DNA from: an uncultured Eubacteriales bacterium
GTDB taxonomy: Bacteria > Bacillota > Clostridia > Oscillospirales > Acutalibacteraceae
Assembly (NCBI GenBank): GCA_900319655.1
Contig: ONPH01000017.1
Location: 1 to 17,048 of the forward strand
DNA length: 17,048 nucleotides
Reading direction: 5' to 3'
The translations under genes were made by a program, and so were the position numbers. Below, one piece after another: positions 7,239-15,215 of the stretch; positions within the stretch are counted from its first letter, which is position 1; every line of letters begins with the position of its first letter. Below the pieces are notes generated by a model. The model did not search any database. It saw only the letters and a list, made by a program, of their open reading frames with translations, and was not told the origin of the DNA.

Positions 7239-8229
7239 ACACGCTAATATTTCTATTTTTATACCGCACAACGGCTGTCCACACAAGTGCAGCTTTTGCA
7301 ATCAAAAAAGCATTACAGGACAGGCTTATCAGCCGACAGGCGAGGATGTAAAAACCACCTTGACCAAAGCCGTTTCCGAATTGGGAGATAGAGCTAAGGA
7401 AACTGAAATTGCGTTTTTCGGAGGAAGCTTTACAGCAATCGACAGGCAGTATATGCTTGAACTGCTCACATCCGCAAAGCCTTTTACGGAAGTTTTTAAG
7501 GGTATAAGGATTTCGACGCGACCGGATTGTATTGACGATGAGGTGCTCACGCTTTTAAAAGAGTACGGCATTACTTCAATCGAGCTCGGAGCGCAGTCAA
7601 TGGATAATTCTGTATTAGAATTAAACAACCGCGGTCACAAGGCAGAGGACGTTGTTAACGCTTCAAAGCGGATTAAGGAATTCGGCTTTTCACTCGGCTT
7701 GCAGATGATGACGGGCTTGTACGGTTCTGATTTTGATAAGGACATTAAAACGGCGGAGAGGTTTATCGCGCTTAAACCCGACACCGTGCGGATTTACCCG
7801 ACTGTAATTATGAAGAACACCGATTTGGCGGATTTTTATAACTCGGGCAAGTTTGTACCGTATACGCTCGATGAAAGTGTGGAACTCTGCTCAAGGCTGA
7901 TTTTGATGTTTGAGCGTGAGGGGATAAGCATAATCAGGCTCGGTTTGCATTACTCCGACAGCCTTGTTGATGACAGTCTCGGTGATAATTATCATCCTGC
8001 ATTTAAGGAACTGTGCGAGTCGAAAATCTTTTATAATTCTTTTATAGAACAAACATCAAATTTATCATCAAAGAAATTTGATGTATTTATAAATCAAAGG
8101 TCGCTGTCAAAGTTTTTGGGACAAAAGAAGAACAATATCAAAAAGCTTAACGCTTTGGGATATGAGCTTACCGTGAATTTTGACAACGAACTTTCTAAGT
8201 ATGAGTTAAAATTAGGGGAAGTAAGATGA
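7234..8229 (+). CDS. Stand-alone radical SAM protein (COG1243-like), ATT start
   Basis: The product binds a [4Fe-4S] cluster and S-adenosylmethionine through CPHKCSFC (CxxxCxxC) near residue 14. The family motif FFGGSFTAIDR follows, then ISTRPDCID, SIELGAQSMD and a GLQMMTGLYG segment, typical of the radical SAM barrel. The C-terminal ~50 residues contain LSKFLGQKKNNIKKL, like the extra C-terminal domain of this family. It lacks the acetyltransferase domain of true Elp3, and its cysteine spacing differs from Elp3. The substrate is unknown. No ATG, GTG or TTG exists in frame between the stop at 7225 and TTG 7360, and starting at 7360 would remove the cluster. ATT 7234 gives MKHANISIFIPHNGC, which fits the expected N-terminus. 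The end overlaps smc by four bases. The rnc-smc location is a common one for this family in Clostridia. Confidence 0.85.
   Translation: MKHANISIFIPHNGCPHKCSFCNQKSITGQAYQPTGEDVKTTLTKAVSELGDRAKETEIAFFGGSFTAIDRQYMLELLTSAKPFTEVFKGIRISTRPDCIDDEVLTLLKEYGITSIELGAQSMDNSVLELNNRGHKAEDVVNASKRIKEFGFSLGLQMMTGLYGSDFDKDIKTAERFIALKPDTVRIYPTVIMKNTDLADFYNSGKFVPYTLDESVELCSRLILMFEREGISIIRLGLHYSDSLVDDSLGDNYHPAFKELCESKIFYNSFIEQTSNLSSKKFDVFINQRSLSKFLGQKKNNIKKLNALGYELTVNFDNELSKYELKLGEVR
8053..8084 (+). repeat. Perfect 11-bp inverted repeat inside the radical SAM gene
   Basis: ACATCAAATTT (8053-8063) and AAATTTGATGT (8074-8084) are exact reverse complements around a 10-base loop. The segment is AT-rich and has no T-run after it, so it is not a classical terminator. 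It sits about 140 bases before the smc start and could fold in the mRNA; chance is also possible. Confidence 0.5.
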
Positions 8230-11200
8230 GATTAAAATCTCTGGAGGTTCAGGGCTTTAAGACCTTTCCGGATAAAACTAAATTATCCTTTGAGCAGGGC
8301 ATAACCTCTGTCGTAGGCCCTAACGGTTCGGGTAAGAGTAACATAAGCGACGCCATTCGCTGGGTTTTGGGCGAACAGTCGCCTAAAAGCCTTCGCTGCT
8401 CCAAGATGGAGGACGTTGTTTTCAACGGAACCGATACGCGTAAGCGCACAGGTTATGCTGAGGTTACTCTGAACATTGACAATAAAGACCGCTTTCTCGA
8501 CTTTGACGGCGACGAAATTGCCGTTACAAGGCGCTATTACCGTAGCGGAGAGAGCGAATATCTAATAAATAAAGCGGCTGTAAGGCTTAAGGACGTAAAC
8601 GAACTGTTTATGGATACGGGACTCGGTCGTGACGGTTATTCGATGATCGGTCAGGGTAAAATCGACAGCATTGTGTCCTCGAAAAGTGAGGACAGGCGTG
8701 AGATTTTCGAAGAAGCCGCAGGTATTTCGCGCTACCGTTACCGCAAAATTGACGCGGAGCGTAAGCTTAAGAATACCGAGGACAATCTGCTAAGACTGCG
8801 CGACATAGTAACCGAGCTTGAAGAGCGCGTAGGGCCGCTTAAAAAGCAGAGCGAAAAGGCTCAGCAGTTTTTGAAGTATTCCGAGGAAAAGCGCGGACTT
8901 GAAATTGCTCTTTGGCTTATCTCTCTCGATAAAAGTCAGGATAACCTAAAGGTTCAGGACGAGAAAATCTCAATCGCACGTAATCAGTATGAAGAAGCAG
9001 AGCAGGCGCTTGCCGAGATTCAGTCCGAGACCGAGGAAATATACCAAAAGAACGGCGAACTTTCAGCAAAGGCGGATTCGCTTAGAGCTGAAATTTCAAA
9101 GCTTGATTCCGATATTGCAGAGAAAAAGTCGCTTATCTCCGTCGCTGAGAACGACATTCTCCACCATAATGAGAACATCGAGCGAATTAAGGGCGAAATT
9201 GAGCGTGCCGACGACGATATGTCAAAGCTCGAGCAGAGCATTAACGATAAACAAAAGAAGATTACAACCCTCGACGCGGAAATTACAGGCAAGCAAAAGC
9301 AGTATTCCAAAGTATCTGAGGAGTTAAATGTAATTAACCTCGATTCAAGCAAGAGCGGAGACGAGCTCCAGAGCTTAACCGCTGAGCTGTCAACGCTTAC
9401 CACTCAGTCTGCCGACGCGAGAGTAATTGATATGACTGCCGACACGGGTATCGCTGAGCTTGAGCAGAGAAAAGATACTCTTACTCAGACTGTTGAGGAT
9501 AAAACAACACAGCTTAACGAGCTTGTAGATTTACAGGCACAGTATATAAAAGATATTAAATCCGCAAAGGACGACATTAAGTCGTTTGAAAATTCAATTG
9601 AGGGTTTAAGCCTGAAGCTTGAATCAAGGGATAAAAAACGTGCTCAGTTAAAGTCTGAAAGCGAAAAGCAAAGCCTCGATTTGAGAGAGCACCAGAGGAA
9701 AATCGACTTTCTCGAAAACCTCGAGCGCAACCTTGAAGGTTTTTCAAAGAGCGTTAAGTCGGTAGTAAACGCCTCTAAAAACGGACGGTTAAAGGGTATC
9801 TGCGGACCTGTTTCAAGGGTTATTTCCGTTCCTTCGGAGTATGCTGTTTCTATTGAAACCGCCTTAGGCGCTGCTATGCAGAACATTGTTGTTGAAACCG
9901 ACGAGGACGCAAAGCAGGCTATACGCTTCCTTAAAAGCACAGACGGCGGACGTGCGACCTTCCTGCCGATTAACACAATTAAGCCGAGAGAGCTCAAGGA
10001 AAACGGACTTGACGATTGTTATGGTTTTGTCGGTATTGCCTCAGAGCTTTGCTCGTGCGATAAAAAGTATGCTAATATTCTGTCCTCACTTTTGGGCAGA
10101 ATTGTAATTGCAGATGACCTAAACAGCGCGGCTTCAATCGCAAAAAGATATTCATACCGCTTTAAGGTAGTAACCCTTGACGGCCAGGTTGTCAACGCAG
10201 GCGGTTCGCTGACGGGCGGCTCACAGCTAAGAAACACAGGTGTTTTGAGCCGTCAGGCTGATATCAAAAAGTTAAAGGCACAGACAGACAAGCTTATTGC
10301 AAAGGTTAAGGAAGCCGAAACACTCAGCGAACAGATCAACCGCGAATGTGCTTCGATTGAAGCTGATTTGCTCGGCTACCGTGCCGATTTGTCAAATAAA
10401 CAGCAGGATTTGGTAAGGCTTGAAGCCGAAAAACGCGCCTGCGATAATGAGATTAACAATACCCAGACGGCAATTTCGGACTCTGAGCAGGAGCTTGCCG
10501 ACTGCACCGAAAAGATAAACGGCTTTAAGGAAAGTCAAAAGAACGCAAAGGCTCAGCTTGCCGAGTTGAACGTGAAAATTGCGGAGATTGACGAGAAGGT
10601 TAATTCCGTCACAGGAAACCGCGCCGAGCTTACCCAAAAGCGTGAGGAGCTTACCGTTAAGCTACAGAATATTCGCCTTGAAATCGTAACCGCGCAAAAG
10701 GATATTGACGCGCTCAACGCAGAGATTGTTTTTGCGCGTAACACAGGCTCGGGTAACGACAAACGCAAAGCGATGATGTTCGCACAGATTGAGGACGTTG
10801 AAAAAACGATTGCTGAAATTAAAGCGAATATCGAGCAGTATCAAAACGATATTGCGGTTCTTGAAAATACACAAAAGTCAATCAATGAGCAGATTGAGGC
10901 TATTTCCGCTCAGCGCGAGCTTTTTGAAAAGCGCAGTGTTGAGATTAGAAATGTTGAGCGCGATAAAAATAACGAGCGCGAGGTCTCAGGCAGAGAGCTT
11001 GCGCGACTTGAAGAACGCAAAATCAACATTCAAAAGGAATACGACAATATTATTTCAAAGCTTTGGGACGAGTACGAGCTTACAAAGCGTGAGGCTGAAA
11101 AAACTGCGATTGAAATTGAGGACAACGCAAAAGCTCAGTCAAGGCTAAACGAGCTTAAGCGCAGTATTAAAAACCTCGGCAGCGTTAACGTCAGCGCAAT

Positions 11201-11801
11201 TGAGGAGTACAAGGAAGTTTCCGAGCGTTACGAGTTTATGAGCGCTCAGGTTGCTGATGTTGAGAAGTCAAAGAACGAGATTGAAAAGCTGATTGTTACT
11301 CTTACAAAGCAGATGAAAGAAGTCTTTGTAGAGAGCTTCGACCAAATCAACAGCAACTTTACACGCACGTTTAAGGAGCTGTTCGGGGGCGGTACGGCTT
11401 CACTGTCACTGTCGGAGCCCGAAAACATCCTTACCAGCGGTATTGATATTATCGTTCATCCGCCCGGCAAAATCGTTGTCCACCTTGACGCTCTTTCGGG
11501 AGGAGAAAAGGCGCTTGTCGCAATCGCTTTGTACTTTGCGATTATGAAGGTAAGACCTGCTCCGTTCTGCGTAATGGATGAGATTGAAGCGGCGCTTGAC
11601 GATGTAAACGTATTCCGCTTTGCAAGCTATCTGCGCAGAATGACCGAAAAAACTCAGTTTATTCTCATCACCCATAGGCGCGGTACAATGGAAGAAGCAG
11701 ACGTTTTGTACGGTGTAACTATGCAGGACGAAGGAATTTCCAAGCTTCTTGAGCTTCGCTCGACCGAGGTGGCTTCAAAGCTTGGTATAGAAACAAAATA
11801 A
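8226..11801 (+). CDS. smc: Chromosome segregation protein SMC
   Basis: SMC forms a ring-shaped ATPase dimer with ScpA and ScpB that compacts and aligns the chromosome arms from the origin. At 1191 residues it matches the family (B. subtilis 1186). The order is an N-terminal ATPase half with Walker A GPNGSGKSN near residues 31-39 and the Q-loop region GQGKID near 142, then a long coiled coil from about 170 to 500. The hinge spans about 515-665 (from GRLKGICGPVSRV to GGSLTGGSQ) and a second coiled coil runs from about 675 to 1020. The C-terminal ATPase half has the signature LSGGEK at 1090 and Walker B FCVMDEIEAALDD around 1118. ATG 8226 overlaps the upstream stop (ATGA). scpA and scpB are not in the window. 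The gene looks intact. Confidence 0.98.
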   Translation: MRLKSLEVQGFKTFPDKTKLSFEQGITSVVGPNGSGKSNISDAIRWVLGEQSPKSLRCSKMEDVVFNGTDTRKRTGYAEVTLNIDNKDRFLDFDGDEIAVTRRYYRSGESEYLINKAAVRLKDVNELFMDTGLGRDGYSMIGQGKIDSIVSSKSEDRREIFEEAAGISRYRYRKIDAERKLKNTEDNLLRLRDIVTELEERVGPLKKQSEKAQQFLKYSEEKRGLEIALWLISLDKSQDNLKVQDEKISIARNQYEEAEQALAEIQSETEEIYQKNGELSAKADSLRAEISKLDSDIAEKKSLISVAENDILHHNENIERIKGEIERADDDMSKLEQSINDKQKKITTLDAEITGKQKQYSKVSEELNVINLDSSKSGDELQSLTAELSTLTTQSADARVIDMTADTGIAELEQRKDTLTQTVEDKTTQLNELVDLQAQYIKDIKSAKDDIKSFENSIEGLSLKLESRDKKRAQLKSESEKQSLDLREHQRKIDFLENLERNLEGFSKSVKSVVNASKNGRLKGICGPVSRVISVPSEYAVSIETALGAAMQNIVVETDEDAKQAIRFLKSTDGGRATFLPINTIKPRELKENGLDDCYGFVGIASELCSCDKKYANILSSLLGRIVIADDLNSAASIAKRYSYRFKVVTLDGQVVNAGGSLTGGSQLRNTGVLSRQADIKKLKAQTDKLIAKVKEAETLSEQINRECASIEADLLGYRADLSNKQQDLVRLEAEKRACDNEINNTQTAISDSEQELADCTEKINGFKESQKNAKAQLAELNVKIAEIDEKVNSVTGNRAELTQKREELTVKLQNIRLEIVTAQKDIDALNAEIVFARNTGSGNDKRKAMMFAQIEDVEKTIAEIKANIEQYQNDIAVLENTQKSINEQIEAISAQRELFEKRSVEIRNVERDKNNEREVSGRELARLEERKINIQKEYDNIISKLWDEYELTKREAEKTAIEIEDNAKAQSRLNELKRSIKNLGSVNVSAIEEYKEVSERYEFMSAQVADVEKSKNEIEKLIVTLTKQMKEVFVESFDQINSNFTRTFKELFGGGTASLSLSEPENILTSGIDIIVHPPGKIVVHLDALSGGEKALVAIALYFAIMKVRPAPFCVMDEIEAALDDVNVFRFASYLRRMTEKTQFILITHRRGTMEEADVLYGVTMQDEGISKLLELRSTEVASKLGIETK

Positions 11802-11813
11802 AGGAACATTATT

Positions 11814-12728
11814 ATGGGATTATTCAGTAAAATCAGAGACGGATTAAAAAAGACCAGAACCGCTGTTGTAGGTCAGATTGACTCAATGCTCGGTTCGTTT
11901 ACAAAAATTGACGACGAGCTTTATGAGGAGCTTGAAGAACTCCTTGTTATGGGCGATGTAGGCGTTAGAACCGCCGAGAAAATCGTCGATGAGCTCAAAG
12001 TAAGAGTAAAGAAAGAGGGAATAACAGATCCTTCGCATATTCACATTTTGCTTGAAGCGATTATTATCGAAATGCTTTCGGGCGGTGAGGAACTCGATAT
12101 CTCAACTCAGCCGTCGATTATTCTTGTTATCGGCGTAAACGGCGTGGGTAAGACCACAACCATCGGCAAGCTTGCAAAGCAGCTTACGCTTGACGGTAAA
12201 AAGGTAATTTTGGCTGCGGCGGATACCTTCCGCGCGGCGGCTATTGATCAGCTTGACGTTTGGGCAAGACGCTCGGGCTGCGAGATTGTAAAGCAGGGAG
12301 AGGGCAGCGATCCTGCTGCTGTAATATTTGACGCAATCGCTGCTGCAAAGGCGAGAGGCGCGGACGTTATTATCTGCGATACCGCAGGACGTCTTCACAA
12401 CAAAAAGCACCTTATGGACGAGCTGGCAAAGATTAACAGAGTAATCGACCGAGAGCTGCCCGACGGCGCAAAGGAAAAGCTCCTTGTGCTTGACGCTACA
12501 ACCGGTCAGAATGCCGTTAATCAGGCGGAGCAGTTCAGAGAGGCAACAGGAATTACAGGTATAGTTCTTACAAAGCTTGACGGCACTGCCAAGGGCGGCG
12601 TTGTACTCGCAATCAAGGATGGCTTGGGCATCCCCGTAAAATATATCGGCGTAGGCGAGCAGATTGACGATTTACAGCCCTTTAACGCCGAAGAATTCAC
12701 CAAAGCACTTTTTGCAAAATCGGAGTAA
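11814..12728 (+). CDS. ftsY: Signal recognition particle receptor FtsY
   Basis: FtsY is the membrane-associated GTPase that receives SRP (Ffh)-bound ribosomes and passes them to SecYEG. The 304-residue form lacks the long acidic A domain of E. coli and starts with a short amphipathic MGLFSKIRDGLKKTR helix, as in many Firmicutes. After the four-helix N domain, the G domain shows G1 GVNGVGKTT at 107-115, DTFRAAAIDQL, G3 DTAGRLHNK from 189, and G4 TKLD at 253-256 followed by GTAKGG. An AAGGAA ribosome binding site precedes ATG 11814. It follows smc as in B. subtilis, but ylxM-ffh does not come next. Confidence 0.98.
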   Translation: MGLFSKIRDGLKKTRTAVVGQIDSMLGSFTKIDDELYEELEELLVMGDVGVRTAEKIVDELKVRVKKEGITDPSHIHILLEAIIIEMLSGGEELDISTQPSIILVIGVNGVGKTTTIGKLAKQLTLDGKKVILAAADTFRAAAIDQLDVWARRSGCEIVKQGEGSDPAAVIFDAIAAAKARGADVIICDTAGRLHNKKHLMDELAKINRVIDRELPDGAKEKLLVLDATTGQNAVNQAEQFREATGITGIVLTKLDGTAKGGVVLAIKDGLGIPVKYIGVGEQIDDLQPFNAEEFTKALFAKSE

Positions 12729-12733
12729 TTTTA

Positions 12734-13327
12734 ATGAAGTTTATCATAGCAACCAATAACGCAAAAAAACTTGTAGAGCTTGAAAGAATATTAAATCCCC
12801 TCGGAATTGAGGCGGTTTCCGCAAAGGAAGCCGGAGTTGTGATCGACGAGGTCGAGGAAACAGGAAAGACCTTTTGGGAGAACGCATTTATTAAGGCAAA
12901 CGCGGCTTTCCAAAAGACAGGTATGCCGGCAGTAGCAGACGACAGTGGAATCTGCGTTGACGCGCTCGACGGCAGACCGGGTATTTACTCAGCGCGTTAC
13001 AGTCCCGAGGACTGCTTTAACGACGAACAGCGCACGGCAAAAATCCTTGAAGAATTGCAGGGTGTCCCCGATGAAAAACGCGGAGCGCATTACACCTGCG
13101 CAATTTGCTGTATTTTGCCCGACGGCAGAAAGATTGAGATTGAAGAAATCTGCGAGGGCAAAATCGGACACAGCTTTGTCGGTGACGGCGGATTCGGTTA
13201 CGATCCTATCTTTGTTTACGGCGATAAGACCTTTGCCCAGCTTTCCGCGGAGGAAAAGGACAAGGTAAGTCACCGCGGCAAGGCTTTAAGAATGCTCAAG
13301 CAAAAGCTTGAAAATGAATTTTTGTAA
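12734..13327 (+). CDS. rdgB: RdgB/HAM1 family non-canonical purine NTP pyrophosphatase
   Basis: The enzyme hydrolyses XTP, ITP and dITP to monophosphates, keeping deaminated purines out of DNA and RNA. The 197-residue protein is full length and begins MKFIIATNNAKKLVELERIL, with the T-x-N-x-x-K nucleotide-binding motif at residues 7-12. VADDSGICVDALDGRPGIYSARYS carries the catalytic Asp region. GFGYDPIFVYG and SHRGKALRML are the C-terminal family motifs. ATG 12734 lies five bases after the ftsY stop, and the CGGAG within the last ftsY codons serves as ribosome binding site, so the two are probably co-translated. Confidence 0.96.
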   Translation: MKFIIATNNAKKLVELERILNPLGIEAVSAKEAGVVIDEVEETGKTFWENAFIKANAAFQKTGMPAVADDSGICVDALDGRPGIYSARYSPEDCFNDEQRTAKILEELQGVPDEKRGAHYTCAICCILPDGRKIEIEEICEGKIGHSFVGDGGFGYDPIFVYGDKTFAQLSAEEKDKVSHRGKALRMLKQKLENEFL

Positions 13328-13338
13328 GAGGTAATTTT

Positions 13339-13644
13339 ATGTTAACAAGCAAACAACGCGCGTATCTCAGAGGACTTGCCAACACCATGGAGACTATCCT
13401 GATTATCGGCAAGGGTGAGATTACCGACAATATTATTATGCAGGCTGACACCGCGCTCACCGCAAGGGAGTTAATCAAGGCAAAGGTTCTTGAAACAAGC
13501 GCTTATTCATCGCGCGAGGCGGCGGATATGATTGCCGAAAAATGCGGCGCGGATGTGGTTCAGGTTATCGGTTCAAAGTTTGTGCTTTACCGTATGAACC
13601 CTGACGAGCCGAAAATCACCCTGCCAAAAGCTAAAAAAAGATGA
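13339..13644 (+). CDS. yhbY: YhbY-type CRM-domain RNA-binding protein
   Basis: This 101-residue protein is a single CRM (YhbY/CRS1) domain, a small basic fold linked to 50S subunit assembly. It starts MLTSKQRAYLRGLANTMETI, contains IIGKGEITDNII with the loop related to the RNA-binding GxxG motif, and ends QVIGSKFVLYRMNPDEPKI plus a Lys-rich tail. AGAGG precedes ATG 13339. Its stop overlaps nadD by four bases (ATGA). The yhbY-nadD-yqeK-rsfS order is the same as the yqeI-yqeL neighbourhood of B. subtilis, which strengthens the call. Confidence 0.95.
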   Translation: MLTSKQRAYLRGLANTMETILIIGKGEITDNIIMQADTALTARELIKAKVLETSAYSSREAADMIAEKCGADVVQVIGSKFVLYRMNPDEPKITLPKAKKR

Positions 13645-14249
13645 GCAAAATCGGCGTTTACGGCGGAACGTTTAACCCCATCCACATTGGGCATATAAGC
13701 CTCGGTAAGGCGGTTCTTGACGAGCTGAAGCTCGATAAAATTCTTTATATTCCCGATAACACCCCTCCGCACAAGGTCAGTAACGATTTGGCGAGCGGTA
13801 AGGACAGGCTAAATATGCTTGACATTTCATTGAAGGATTATCCTCAAATGGAGTCGTGCGATATTGAGCTTAAACGTCAGGGGAAAAGCTACACTTTTCA
13901 AACTCTGCTCGAATTAAAAGAGATTTATAAAAACGACGAGCTCTTTTTAATAACAGGCGCTGATATGTTTTTAACGCTCGATAAATGGAAAGAGCCTGAA
14001 ATTATTTTTGACACGGCTTCTATAATAGGCGTGCCGAGGGTAGAGCAGGATTTTGAAAAGATGAAAGCCTATGCCGACGAAGTGTTAAAACCGATGAACG
14101 CAAAAACCGTTATTCTGTCGCACACGGTTTTTGACACCGCTTCATCTACATTTGTAAGAGAAAACATCAGCGATTTTCAAAAGATAAAGGAAATGATTAC
14201 ACCTGAAGTTTTCAGGTATATAACAGATAATAAACTATATCGGAAGTGA
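13641..14249 (+). CDS. nadD: Nicotinate-nucleotide adenylyltransferase
   Basis: NadD joins ATP to nicotinate mononucleotide to give deamido-NAD, an essential step in NAD synthesis. The 202-residue protein shows the nucleotidyltransferase signature GGTFNPIHIGH at residues 8-18 (the T/HxGH motif), the substrate-side PDNTPPHK, LITGADMFLTLDKW, and the second ATP-binding motif SSTFVRE from residue 168 (SxTxxR). ATG 13641 overlaps the yhbY stop, so it is likely translated by coupling. The gene is full length and ends four bases before the yqeK ATG. Confidence 0.97.
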   Translation: MSKIGVYGGTFNPIHIGHISLGKAVLDELKLDKILYIPDNTPPHKVSNDLASGKDRLNMLDISLKDYPQMESCDIELKRQGKSYTFQTLLELKEIYKNDELFLITGADMFLTLDKWKEPEIIFDTASIIGVPRVEQDFEKMKAYADEVLKPMNAKTVILSHTVFDTASSTFVRENISDFQKIKEMITPEVFRYITDNKLYRK

Positions 14250-14253
14250 TTTG

Positions 14254-14829
14254 ATGGAACGCACCGATTATAAAAAAATAATCAGAGAGCTTATGGGCGA
14301 TTACCGCTATAATCACAGCGTGAATGTTGCGGACGAAGCCGTTAAACTTGCCGAGCTTTACGGTTGTGATGTGGAAAAAGCCTACACCGCGGGAATTTTG
14401 CACGATATCACAAAGGAAGTTCCGAAGGATGAGCAGTTGCAAATTATCGAGAGCGGTGGTATAATCTTAGACGATGTCCAAAAAGGCGCGCCTAAGCTTT
14501 GGCACGCTGTTAGCGGAAGCGTGTATGTTCAGACCAAACTCGGAATTACCGATATTGATATAATTAATGCTATTCGTTATCATACGACAGGCAGGGCTAA
14601 TATGAGCCTGCTTGAAAAGATTATCTATATTGCTGACTATACCGCAAAGGGAAGGGATTACAGCGGAGTTGAGGTTATGCGCCAGCTTTCGCGCAAAAGT
14701 CTTGAGGACGCGATGATTTTTAGCTATCAATTTACCTTCAACAAGCTGTCGTCGCTCGAAAATCCCATTCATCCCGACGAGCTTTTCGGATATAACGACA
14801 TCGTTTTACAAAGAAACAGAAAGGATTAA
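14254..14829 (+). CDS. yqeK: YqeK family HD-domain Ap4A hydrolase
   Basis: YqeK is an HD-domain metallohydrolase; characterised members split diadenosine tetraphosphate symmetrically into two ADP. Likely metal ligands are visible: His21, the His50-Asp51 doublet in AGILHDITKE, His84 in LWHAVSG, His110 in AIRYHTTG and Asp128 in YIADY. From ATG 14254 the protein is 191 residues; a TTG at 14251 would add one residue. GGAAG in the end of nadD lies at suitable distance. It stands between nadD and rsfS as in B. subtilis. The lytR-type gene that lies between yqeK and rsfS in some Clostridia is absent. Confidence 0.94.
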   Translation: MERTDYKKIIRELMGDYRYNHSVNVADEAVKLAELYGCDVEKAYTAGILHDITKEVPKDEQLQIIESGGIILDDVQKGAPKLWHAVSGSVYVQTKLGITDIDIINAIRYHTTGRANMSLLEKIIYIADYTAKGRDYSGVEVMRQLSRKSLEDAMIFSYQFTFNKLSSLENPIHPDELFGYNDIVLQRNRKD

Positions 14830-14832
14830 TAT

Positions 14833-15186
14833 ATGACTTCTTATGATACCGCGATTGCGGTGGCTAAGGCAATAAGCGGAAAAATCGGACTTGATATTCA
14901 GGTTATCGAGATTACCGATATTTCGGTGCTTGCCGACTATATGGTTATCGCTACAGGTAACAGCTCAACCCACGTTAAGGCGCTTGCCGACGAGGTTGAG
15001 TATCAGCTTGACAAGGCAGGCGTTTCTGTCAGCCATATCGAGGGCTACCGCTCAAACAGCTGGATTTTGCTCGACTATATCGACGTAATCGTAAATGTCT
15101 TTTCAGAGGAAGCAAGGCAGTTTTATGACCTTGACAGACTTTGGCAGGACGGCAAGCCTGTTGACCTAACCGGCGTAGTTGACTAA
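14833..15186 (+). CDS. rsfS: Ribosomal silencing factor RsfS
   Basis: RsfS (YbeB/Iojap) binds L14 on free 50S subunits and blocks joining with 30S, saving energy when nutrients are scarce. The 117-residue product is full length and shows the family pattern: [22 protein letters not shown] at about 32-53, then [21 protein letters not shown] and [22 protein letters not shown] precedes ATG 14833 at a short spacing after the yqeK stop. It ends in two stop codons in tandem (TAATAA). Confidence 0.97.
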   Translation: MTSYDTAIAVAKAISGKIGLDIQVIEITDISVLADYMVIATGNSSTHVKALADEVEYQLDKAGVSVSHIEGYRSNSWILLDYIDVIVNVFSEEARQFYDLDRLWQDGKPVDLTGVVD

Positions 15187-15203
15187 TAAATAATCATTCT
15201 CTT

Positions 15204-15210
15204 GGAGGGA
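15204..15210 (+). promoter_or_regulatory. Ribosome binding site of leuS, selecting a TTG start
   Basis: A strong GGAGGGA lies 5 bases before TTG 15216. It is the best Shine-Dalgarno sequence in the 29-base rsfS-leuS gap and fixes the start, since no ATG occurs near the LeuS N-terminal homology. Confidence 0.85.
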
Positions 15211-15215
15211 TTAAA

